DNA of 64,000 nt from Pedobacter psychrotolerans (GTDB lineage Bacteria; Bacteroidota; Bacteroidia; Sphingobacteriales; Sphingobacteriaceae), in contig NZ_SLWO01000004.1 of assembly GCF_004340665.1 (NCBI RefSeq), positions 372,001-436,000 of the forward strand, given 5' to 3'. Every line of letters begins with the position of its first letter. The first letter of the stretch is position 1. This document shows positions 24,841-32,684 of this stretch, one piece after another. The notes beneath the pieces were generated by a model. It was not told the origin of the DNA. It saw nothing but the letters and a program-made list of their open reading frames with translations, and did no database searches. The translations under genes were made by a program, and so were the position numbers.

Positions 24841-27603
24841 TTAATTATACGGCGTAATCAACACCGGACCGATCAAACCTGAAGGCATTACTGACCAGTT
24901 TGAAGCATCGAAAGGTTTATAATCAATGTTTACAAAATTAATTTCATGATAATTTCTCCATGGAATTTTCCTGATATCCATATCCCGGATGCGGTTGGCC
25001 ATGAGGTTAACCACCTCTATTTTGATGGTATTATCGCCTGGTTTTAAATACTGACCAATACGGGCCTCAAACGGGATGCTCCATAAAATCCCAACCTCTT
25101 TTCCATTCACCCATACTTTAGCACTTTCATCTACCTGCCCAAGGCTCAGTACATATTCTTTTGCGGTTTTTGCCGACAACACAAAATGACTGTTGTACAC
25201 CCCTGTTCCAGAGAATGCTGTTAGTTTTGGATCTTTTAAATCTGTCCAGGAAACTAATTTATTTAATTTCTGATCGGCTGGAAGCACTGGTCCACCCGCT
25301 GTAAAGTGAAGTGTCCATGGATGGGTTAGTGCAATAGGTTTTGCCGCTTGGTTAAGATACTTCCATGCTACATTTTGGGTTTTATTAGAAACATTCAGAA
25401 AAAGTGATTGCCCCGATTTAATCTGCACCCGAACCTGATTGCCTTTCATGGCCCCCGAACCAATTGATCCATTTTGCGGATCCATAATCACCACTTTTCC
25501 CTTGACATTGACGGTTAAATAAGTATCCACATCTTTCGCCGTATGGTTCACCAGATAATAATAAGTATCGCTGTTGTTTTTTCGCCTGATAAATTTCAGG
25601 CCTATATCTGTAAGTGTTTCTCGATTAATATGACGCAAACTAAGTGCCTCTTGCACATTATTAGCTAAAATAATTTCTCCATTTCCGGTTTTAAAACTCG
25701 AAATGCCATTTCCATCTGGTTGAAAGCCCAAACTCGCCAATGTCGATTTCAGCTTCGTTCTCCTGTTCTCTAAATCATTTAAACCAGGTACATCCTTTGG
25801 CAATTGCTGAAAAATAACCGTTGCGCCTTTATTTGCCAATTGTATAATATGATCCAACGTTTCCAGGTTCATCATTTTACTTTCCGGAATAATCAAGACT
25901 TTGTAAGGTGATGCATTTTCTGAAGTCTGTAGTAAGTGATCAACAGTTGTAGCTCGATTTAATACCCGGTCAGAAGCAAAATCGTATGCATAACCTACCT
26001 TTGATAAGTCTTTAGCCAGTTTATAAAACGCCGTTGGATGTAACCACTCATCTACATCATGTACTTTCAGCGGCATATCTAAACCTTTTGCTTTGTTCCA
26101 TACATCATAAATTGGCCAATAAATCAGCAGTTCGTTATCGGGTTTTCCTGATTGTAAAATGGATTGACACCTGGCAATGTATTGATTAAGTCCATTGACA
26201 TGTGGCCATAAGCTGTTATTGGGATTCATTTCTACGGAAGCATAAAATAACCATCCCGGCCAGGCTATATCTTTTGGAGAATTGGTGGTACCATGGTAGA
26301 AAACATGATTAATGCCTGATAGAAACAGCTGCTCGGCCTCTGGTTTGCACTGTGAATAAGACGTTTTAAAATGCTCAGTTAGCCAGGTAAACGTTTCCGA
26401 AGAAACCAGTGTTTTGCCATTGGTATGCGCTGCAGATGAAGCAAACTTACTCATAATCGGGTCTGGATCTACATTTCTGATATCTGCAGTGTCCCGGCGC
26501 AAACCGGGAATATCAAACGCACTAGAACCAAAGGTTTCTGTTTCCGGGATATCTACTGCACCGTAGAGATCGAGCAGATTACCCGGTGAGCCATGCGATT
26601 GATTTCTAGTGAGTGACTTTAAACCATGCGCCCAATTGGTCCAGTTTTTAGTAAAATTATTGAGCAACAGTTCATCCATCGTTTCCCGGTAGTCGGATTT
26701 TAAACGGGCAATATTTTCATCCGTACTGTCATTACTTGCAAGCTCTTTGAGGTGCTTTTCCAATTCATAGCCCCTGTTTTTTTTAAATTCACTGAAAAAT
26801 GTTGGTGTCCAGGTTGCACCATAAACTTCATAGCTATCATTAAAAAACGATCTGATGCCTTGTGGTTTATGAGCAAAAGAATCTGTAAACCGTTTCAAAT
26901 ACACATCAACAGATTTTTGATCCAGGTGATCAAGTGTAAAACCCGCTCCACCCGGTGCAGCCCTTTTCACCATCTGCCTGGTTTTGCCCGCAAAAGCGGC
27001 ATAAATATTCCAAACATCAGATTTTGGCGACCAGGATAAAGTACCATCTTTTTGAAGTAAAGGGAGCAGGTTTTCTGCTTGCTCATTCGGACCATAAGCT
27101 GTTACAGCCTGTAAGATGGCAAAATCCTGCTTTGCTTCTTTTACCTTTACGGGTTCACGCAGTTGTTCACCAGCATTCAATTTATAATCCTGAATGATCA
27201 GTTTGGTTGCTGCATATTCCGGTTTAATTTGCGGACCACCAAATGGCCAGCCTGTTCCTGTATTCATATCCACTCCCATTCCTAAAGCATTTGCTTTTTT
27301 CACAGTGTGGTGAAGTGCATTCAACCAGGCGGGTGAAAGGAATTGCAGATATTGTTTCTCGAAACCAACAGCACCATAAATGGGCGTTACTTCTACCCCA
27401 CCTAAACCAGCAGCGGCATATTTTTGTAAAACATAATCAAGATTCTGGTCGTCAACAGCATTTCCCATCCACCACCACCTTGTCCATGGTTTCATTTGAT
27501 TTTCAATCTTTGGCCAAGACACCATTTTTTTTGCTGGCACTTGTGCTTTTGCCATGTTAAAGACAGCAATACCAACTAAAAGACAAACAATAAATCTTTT
27601 CAT
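24841..27603 (-). CDS. GH106 alpha-L-rhamnosidase
   Basis: A 920-residue enzyme with a signal peptide at residues 1-20 (ending MAKA). The N-terminal catalytic region carries the GH106 signature KPWTRWWWMGNAVD and GLGGVEVTPIYG. The C-terminal beta-sandwich has VDESAKVWVNGKEVG and NRIRDMDIRKIPW, as in other GH106 members. It removes terminal alpha-L-rhamnose from rhamnogalacturonan oligosaccharides in the periplasm. The start is ATG 27603, chosen because it gives a clean signal peptide 10 bases after the rhaM stop. The in-frame TTG at 27621 would overlap rhaM. Having the rhamnose mutarotase directly upstream supports rhamnose as the product. Confidence 0.93.
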   Translation of the reverse strand: MKRFIVCLLVGIAVFNMAKAQVPAKKMVSWPKIENQMKPWTRWWWMGNAVDDQNLDYVLQKYAAAGLGGVEVTPIYGAVGFEKQYLQFLSPAWLNALHHTVKKANALGMGVDMNTGTGWPFGGPQIKPEYAATKLIIQDYKLNAGEQLREPVKVKEAKQDFAILQAVTAYGPNEQAENLLPLLQKDGTLSWSPKSDVWNIYAAFAGKTRQMVKRAAPGGAGFTLDHLDQKSVDVYLKRFTDSFAHKPQGIRSFFNDSYEVYGATWTPTFFSEFKKNRGYELEKHLKELASNDSTDENIARLKSDYRETMDELLLNNFTKNWTNWAHGLKSLTRNQSHGSPGNLLDLYGAVDIPETETFGSSAFDIPGLRRDTADIRNVDPDPIMSKFASSAAHTNGKTLVSSETFTWLTEHFKTSYSQCKPEAEQLFLSGINHVFYHGTTNSPKDIAWPGWLFYASVEMNPNNSLWPHVNGLNQYIARCQSILQSGKPDNELLIYWPIYDVWNKAKGLDMPLKVHDVDEWLHPTAFYKLAKDLSKVGYAYDFASDRVLNRATTVDHLLQTSENASPYKVLIIPESKMMNLETLDHIIQLANKGATVIFQQLPKDVPGLNDLENRRTKLKSTLASLGFQPDGNGISSFKTGNGEIILANNVQEALSLRHINRETLTDIGLKFIRRKNNSDTYYYLVNHTAKDVDTYLTVNVKGKVVIMDPQNGSIGSGAMKGNQVRVQIKSGQSLFLNVSNKTQNVAWKYLNQAAKPIALTHPWTLHFTAGGPVLPADQKLNKLVSWTDLKDPKLTAFSGTGVYNSHFVLSAKTAKEYVLSLGQVDESAKVWVNGKEVGILWSIPFEARIGQYLKPGDNTIKIEVVNLMANRIRDMDIRKIPWRNYHEINFVNIDYKPFDASNWSVMPSGLIGPVLITPYN

Positions 27604-27613
27604 TTTATCAGAC

Positions 27614-27922
27614 TTAGTCAAGATGAAATACCAGTGTTAAAGGCTGGGATACGGGAGAATGATCTGGGTTTGTTTCCATAATATCTGCCATGTAAGTCCA
27701 CCATTTTTGAACAATTTCGGTGCTTCCGAGGTCTTGTGATGAATTTCCATTTTGTTGCTGAACCGAGAACAAGGTGTTTGTTTCTTCATCTAAAAAGATA
27801 GAATAATCGCTTACGCCATTTTCTTTTAATAACGCTGAGAGTTCAGGCCAGATTTCATCGTGGCGCTTTTTATATTCTTCTTCGAAACCTGGCTTGAGTT
27901 TCATTTTAAAGGCGATTTTCAT
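27614..27922 (-). CDS. rhaM: L-rhamnose mutarotase
   Basis: A 102-residue cytoplasmic protein of the typical RhaM length. It has the family sequence features [24 protein letters not shown] with its conserved His, [15 protein letters not shown], and the terminal [18 protein letters not shown]. The enzyme interconverts the alpha and beta anomers of L-rhamnose so that the product of the rhamnosidase can enter catabolism. It is first in the rhaM-GH106-GH28 unit. The isomerase, kinase and aldolase genes of rhamnose breakdown are not in the window. Confidence 0.95.
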   Translation of the reverse strand: MKIAFKMKLKPGFEEEYKKRHDEIWPELSALLKENGVSDYSIFLDEETNTLFSVQQQNGNSSQDLGSTEIVQKWWTYMADIMETNPDHSPVSQPLTLVFHLD

Positions 27923-27963
27923 TTGTTTTTCTTTTAAATTTTTAACTGAGCATACTGTTTACT

Positions 27964-28843
27964 GTCATGCTGAGGAACGATGCATTCCTAATCCATACAC
28001 ACCATAACCTCAAACTTCCCACCAACTACTTTCTACAAACTCAACAGCCTATTTTCCATCGCTTGCAGATTCTTCGCTGCGTTCTGAATGACATCTGAAC
28101 TCATGTCATGCTGAGGCACGAAGCATCCCTAACCCATAAGCACTGCATTTCAAACTCACCACCAACTACTTCCCACAAATTCAACGGTCTGTTTTCCATT
28201 GCTTGCAGATTCTTCACTGCGTTCTGAATGACACCCGAGGTCTGTCATGCTAAGGCACGAAGCATCCCTAACCCATAAACACTGCACTTCAAACTCCACA
28301 CCAACTACTTTCTACAAACTCAACGGCCTGTTTTCCATCGCTTGCAGATTCTTCACTTCATTCTGAATAACATCAAAGGCCTGTCATGCTGAGGCACGAA
28401 GCATCCCTAACCCATAAACACTGCACTTCAAACTCCACACCAACTAATTCTACAAACTCAACGGCCTGTTTTCCATCGCTTGCAGATTCTTCACTCCGTT
28501 CTGAATGACACCCGAGGTCTGTCATGCTGAGGAACGAAGCATCCCTAACCCATAAACACTGCATTTCAAACTCCACACCAACTGCTTTCTACAAACTCAA
28601 CGGCCTGTTTTCCATCGCTTGCAGATTCTTCACTGCGTTCTGAATGACATTAGAGGTCATGTCATGCTGAGGAACGAAGCATCCCTAACTCATAAACACT
28701 GCACTTCAAACTCCACACCAACTAATTCTGCAAACTTAACGGCCTGTTTTCCATCGCTTGCAGATTCTTCAATGCGTTCTGAATGACACATCAAAGGTCA
28801 TGTCATGCTGAGGCACGAAGCATCCCTAACCTATAAGCACTTC
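27964..28843. repeat. tandem array of approximately 140-bp units
   Basis: Six full units begin with GTCATGCTGAGG (or GTCATGCTAAGG) at 27964, 28105, 28244, 28383, 28521 and 28661, with a truncated seventh at 28802. Spacing is 138-141 bases. Each unit ends with GCAGATTCTTC plus a GTTCTGAATGACA-type block (varying slightly between units), the imperfect reverse complement of its start, so each can fold into a long hairpin. It lies upstream of rhaM and downstream of the GH31 unit. The open frame crossing it (28373-28576, minus) is an artefact of the repeat. Confidence 0.85.
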
Positions 28844-28844
28844 A

Positions 28845-28950
28845 TTTTAACCACCCCAACCCCTCCTAAATTAGGAGGGGAGTTTCCCTCATAGCTGCAT
28901 AATGTAAACTACTCATCAATCTTCCGAGTAACTAAGGTGTTATCACAAAC
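28845..28950 (-). mobile_element. MITE-like element copy M2, truncated
   Basis: On the minus strand it reads ATTGGTTTGTGATAACACC, then GGAAGATTGATGAGTAGTTT, GCTATGAGG and the CCCTCCTAAATTAGGAGG palindrome. This is the same order as M1 and M3, but it breaks off just past the palindrome where it meets the truncated seventh unit of the tandem array. Confidence 0.6.
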
Positions 28951-28967
28951 CAATTAGATAGATAAAT

Positions 28968-31415
28968 CTAATTTATAGTTAAAATGATCTCTTCCTCGTT
29001 ATTCCCTTCAGTCTTTATCCAAAGCACTTTATCTTTTCCATCATAATACCAACCTGTATTTATATCCAGCCGAGTAACATTTTTCACCAAAGTTACTTTC
29101 TTATTATTTTCAAAAACCTCCTTTGGCGTGATTGCTTTATTCCAATGAATTTTTGCCATATACTGATGCGTTGTCGGTTTAAATGCTCCTACTGGTTTCG
29201 CTATTTTTAAAACTAAACCACTCCTGTTTAATGATGAATTGATTTTTGTTATGGCAAAATTTCCAGCCTTATAGTTTGCACTTAGGTTATCATCCTCGTA
29301 AATTTCACAGTTCGATTCGCCATAAGGAAAAACATCCAACGTAATTACATCTACAGGTTTTTCACCTGCATAAGTCATTTTCGGCTGCATGGGAATAATA
29401 CCACCCGCCTTCACAAAAAGCGGAATGGTATCTAATGGTGCCACCACATGGTGGTAACTTTTGCCTTCATACTTTTCGCTGGTCCAATAATTAAACCAGG
29501 TTCCTTCAGGTAAATAAACTGATCGGGTGATGGCACCTTTTGTAGTTACAGGTGCCACCATTAGGTTATCGCCAAACATATACTGATCGCCAATTTCATA
29601 CACATTTTCATCATCCTGATGATTTATTACCAAAGCCCGCATCATGGGTAAACCCGTTTCGTATTGCTGGTGCATGCTGGTGTATAAATAAGGAAATAAA
29701 CGGTAACGCAAAAGATCATACTTTTTAAAATTCCTCAGGGCATCTTCACCATAATTCCAGGGCTCTTTATAACCCGGATGATCCATCCCGAAAACCAAGG
29801 CAATGGGACTAAACATGCCAAACTGAACCCAACGAATGTACAATTCCGGATCGGCCTGATGCTCAAAACCACCCATACAATGTGCCCATGAACCTACACC
29901 AGATAGACCAACATTTAAACCTGCTTTAATTACAGGCGCAAAATACTGCCATTCACTCGGCCAGTCGCCAGCAAAAATATAAGGGTAACGCTGAATACCG
30001 GAATAACCTTCGCGGGTTTGGTTCAGCCCCCGGAAACCATTGAATTTTTCAAATGCTAAAAAAGGTGCTTTTGCATAAGCTATTGGAAAAACATTGTGTA
30101 ATCGCTCAGCATCCTTTCCGGTAGGCCCAACTTTTTCGCTTTCATTGGCTAAAGCACCGAAAGCACTCCCTTCATCTGTTTTAAGAAATTTTGCCCCTAG
30201 TTTTGCTACACGCATTACGCCATTTTCCCACCACCATTGCGTGGCCTTTTCATCAAAGAAGTTCACAAACTCCCCGGGCTTTCCATTCTCTGGATAGGTG
30301 TATCCTTTCGCCTGCGCCTGATCCAGGAGGTTGAGTTTTTTTGCATTATCAAACCGTGGACGAAGGTGCAAACCTACCATTTTATAATTCATGGCATAAA
30401 TGCTATCAAACATTCCTTTAGGATCTTTAAAAGTCTCTCTCCATTCGAAAGAAGTGGCTCCTTTTCCGCCAATTTCTCCAAACAATCTCCAGGTGGAATC
30501 CAACCACAGTAAATCGACAGGAATGCCTAAGGCTCTATATTTTTTTGCCAGTTCAATCACATAACGATCGGATGTTTTTTCTTCATGCCCCCAGGTCCCA
30601 CCGCTATAAGTGCCTGCATGCAAACCCAAAGCAAATTGTGGCAACATTGGCGACTTACCTGTTATCGAGGTATAAGCATTTAAAATGGATGGAAAGGTAG
30701 GGCCATATATAAAGTAATAATCCAATTCGCCATCTGCTGCGTTAAAACTGTACAGATTTTTATTCGTTGAGCCCATATCCCAGGTAGTGGAAAAAGAATT
30801 ATGCAGAAAAATGCCATAACCTTTGGTACTCATAAAAAACGGAACCGGACAATAATTGGCTTCCAGAATATTGTAGGCACCGATTGCATGCGGCAAACCT
30901 TTTCCCCTACCAACATTTAAGGTGAGTTTTTTTAAGCGACGATCCATAAAATCCATGCGTTCGCCAAAACCGAAGAAATGCTCATCAGCCTGAAGGTTCT
31001 TGGTTACACCAACACTGGTATTATTTTTAAGCATTGAACCGCCCCGTTCAGATGTGAGAATTTTTCCGTTTAAATCGAAAACATCTATCTTAAAAGGAGC
31101 TTTATTAATCCTGATCTTCAACTTAGCTGTAGTCAATAAGAGTTGATCTTTCTGCTCTTCTACTTTTGCAATCACCTTTTCCCAATCGTATTTAATTACC
31201 ATCAAGTTTTCATTGGGCTCAAACTGCCTATTCCAGCTGGTTCTGATCCTGAACATTTCAGGCGTACATAAATCAAGTTTAACCATGCCATTAGTGGTCG
31301 TTAATGAAATGGTATTACCCTGCCTTTTAAAGCCATTTTTGTAATCACCAATGGTTTGTCCAAAAGTGGCTGATGACAAAAGCACCAATAAAAAGGCTAA
31401 AAATTTATTCAACAT
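28968..31415 (-). CDS. GH31 alpha-glycosidase
   Basis: An 815-residue exported enzyme (signal peptide to about residue 19, SATFGQ). It has an N-terminal beta-sandwich, a (beta/alpha)8 barrel and C-terminal sandwiches ending near EIILTIN. The GH31 nucleophile is D414 in KFLKTDEGS and the acid/base is D484 in FAGDWPSEW. Other family marks are LPQFALGLH, LLWLDSTW and the C-terminal PMMRALVINH. GH31 covers alpha-glucosidase, alpha-xylosidase, alpha-galactosidase and others. In a rhamnogalacturonan locus an alpha-galactoside or alpha-xyloside activity is plausible but not provable here. Third gene of the GH2-GH105-GH31 unit. Confidence 0.92.
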   Translation of the reverse strand: MLNKFLAFLLVLLSSATFGQTIGDYKNGFKRQGNTISLTTTNGMVKLDLCTPEMFRIRTSWNRQFEPNENLMVIKYDWEKVIAKVEEQKDQLLLTTAKLKIRINKAPFKIDVFDLNGKILTSERGGSMLKNNTSVGVTKNLQADEHFFGFGERMDFMDRRLKKLTLNVGRGKGLPHAIGAYNILEANYCPVPFFMSTKGYGIFLHNSFSTTWDMGSTNKNLYSFNAADGELDYYFIYGPTFPSILNAYTSITGKSPMLPQFALGLHAGTYSGGTWGHEEKTSDRYVIELAKKYRALGIPVDLLWLDSTWRLFGEIGGKGATSFEWRETFKDPKGMFDSIYAMNYKMVGLHLRPRFDNAKKLNLLDQAQAKGYTYPENGKPGEFVNFFDEKATQWWWENGVMRVAKLGAKFLKTDEGSAFGALANESEKVGPTGKDAERLHNVFPIAYAKAPFLAFEKFNGFRGLNQTREGYSGIQRYPYIFAGDWPSEWQYFAPVIKAGLNVGLSGVGSWAHCMGGFEHQADPELYIRWVQFGMFSPIALVFGMDHPGYKEPWNYGEDALRNFKKYDLLRYRLFPYLYTSMHQQYETGLPMMRALVINHQDDENVYEIGDQYMFGDNLMVAPVTTKGAITRSVYLPEGTWFNYWTSEKYEGKSYHHVVAPLDTIPLFVKAGGIIPMQPKMTYAGEKPVDVITLDVFPYGESNCEIYEDDNLSANYKAGNFAITKINSSLNRSGLVLKIAKPVGAFKPTTHQYMAKIHWNKAITPKEVFENNKKVTLVKNVTRLDINTGWYYDGKDKVLWIKTEGNNEEEIILTIN

Positions 31416-31446
31416 GATGATTCTTTTGCAAATGAATATGCTGGAA

Positions 31447-32574
31447 TTATTTTTTTAATTTGTAAACTTCGGTTCCGGCCAACAGGAAGCAGCCTAAACC
31501 ATAGTCCTCAAAATCAGGTGTTTTGGTAAAGCTCACTGGTTGCCCATCTTTTGGCTCTTTTCCTGTTCCCTGCACATAGCCTAAAGCTCCGTTTTGATGA
31601 ACGGCATCTTTAGCCATTGCATTCCATGCCTTCGTAATTATAGGCAAATAAGTTTCCTTATCTAAAATACCTTGGTTTACACCCCAGGCCATACCATAAA
31701 CAAATAGCGCCGTACCTGACGTTTCTTTTCCACCAAAATGATTGGGATCATGTAAACTTACATTCCAGAAGCCATCGGCACGTTGCAAAGGCACCAAAGC
31801 TTTAATCATTTCATGATAGGTTTTTAAATATTCATCATATCCAATTGCATCTTTAGGCATCGTTTCCATCACCCGAACCAAGGCCGCAACTACCCAGCCA
31901 TTTCCACGCGACCAGTAACAATCTTCGCCATTAGGCTCTTTATATGGAGGCACAAAATCCTTATCCCGCCACCAGAGTCCATCTTTTGCGTTATATAAAC
32001 CACCGCCCTCTACGTTTTTACTGTGGAGGTACATTTTGTACATATATTCATAATAAACAGTATCTTGATATACTTTACCCAATTTTGCAAAAACCGGCAT
32101 AGCCATTTGTAAAGCATCAATCCAGGTCCAGTCTTTTATTTTATTGGATAAAATCATCAAATCCATTGAAGCTTTAATGTCTCTGATGCGTTCCGGCTTT
32201 TTATCGATGTTATATAAATCAATATAGGTTTGGCCGCAAGCCTGGTTATCTGCATCTCGGGTTTTAACACCATCCCTCAATCCCCATTGATGTTTCTCAC
32301 CCCATTGAACGGCATAATCATAATAAGTCTGATCAGGATGAATCTGATATAAAGCCATTAAACCTTCGTAATAAACCGCCCTCGTCCAAAGATTACTTGG
32401 TCTTTCCTTATTGGTGATGATGGATTTACCAGCATCCGGCCACTTATTCATAAAATAAGCATTGGTCGATTTCAAGGCTTTCAACACTCCTTTTTTATTC
32501 GGGATTTTTTGAGCAAAAAGCATTTGGGTTGATAGCCCAATTAATAAGGCTGAACTAAATATAAATTTCTTCAT
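31447..32574 (-). CDS. GH105 unsaturated rhamnogalacturonyl hydrolase
   Basis: A 375-residue exported enzyme (signal peptide MKKFIFSSALLIGLSTQMLFA). The (alpha/alpha)6 barrel has the GH105 hallmarks RDADNQACGQTYIDLY, WTWIDALQMAMPVF with probable catalytic D153, and EDCYWSRGNGWVVAAL. It removes the 4,5-unsaturated galacturonate left at the non-reducing end after rhamnogalacturonan-lyase cleavage, using hydration of the double bond. It acts on PL11 products, so the lyase at 37.8 kb and this enzyme define the backbone pathway. It lies 31 bases upstream of the GH31 gene and 110 bases downstream of GH2. Confidence 0.95.
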   Translation of the reverse strand: MKKFIFSSALLIGLSTQMLFAQKIPNKKGVLKALKSTNAYFMNKWPDAGKSIITNKERPSNLWTRAVYYEGLMALYQIHPDQTYYDYAVQWGEKHQWGLRDGVKTRDADNQACGQTYIDLYNIDKKPERIRDIKASMDLMILSNKIKDWTWIDALQMAMPVFAKLGKVYQDTVYYEYMYKMYLHSKNVEGGGLYNAKDGLWWRDKDFVPPYKEPNGEDCYWSRGNGWVVAALVRVMETMPKDAIGYDEYLKTYHEMIKALVPLQRADGFWNVSLHDPNHFGGKETSGTALFVYGMAWGVNQGILDKETYLPIITKAWNAMAKDAVHQNGALGYVQGTGKEPKDGQPVSFTKTPDFEDYGLGCFLLAGTEVYKLKK

Positions 32575-32684
32575 AGTAATGTATTCGTTAATATCTTGAA
32601 TGCGGTGAAATGATAAAGTCTACTTGCATATTTCAACTCCTGCTTTAAGATTGCTTCATTCCTCGCTATGGCGATTTTTTGATT

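Noticed and set aside
28373..28576. A 67-codon minus-strand frame
   Set aside because: It lies wholly in the tandem 140-bp array and reads repeat units as protein (the same motif appears twice).
27964..28843. CRISPR array
   Set aside because: Units are about 140 bases, nearly identical throughout with no unique spacers, and there are no cas genes.
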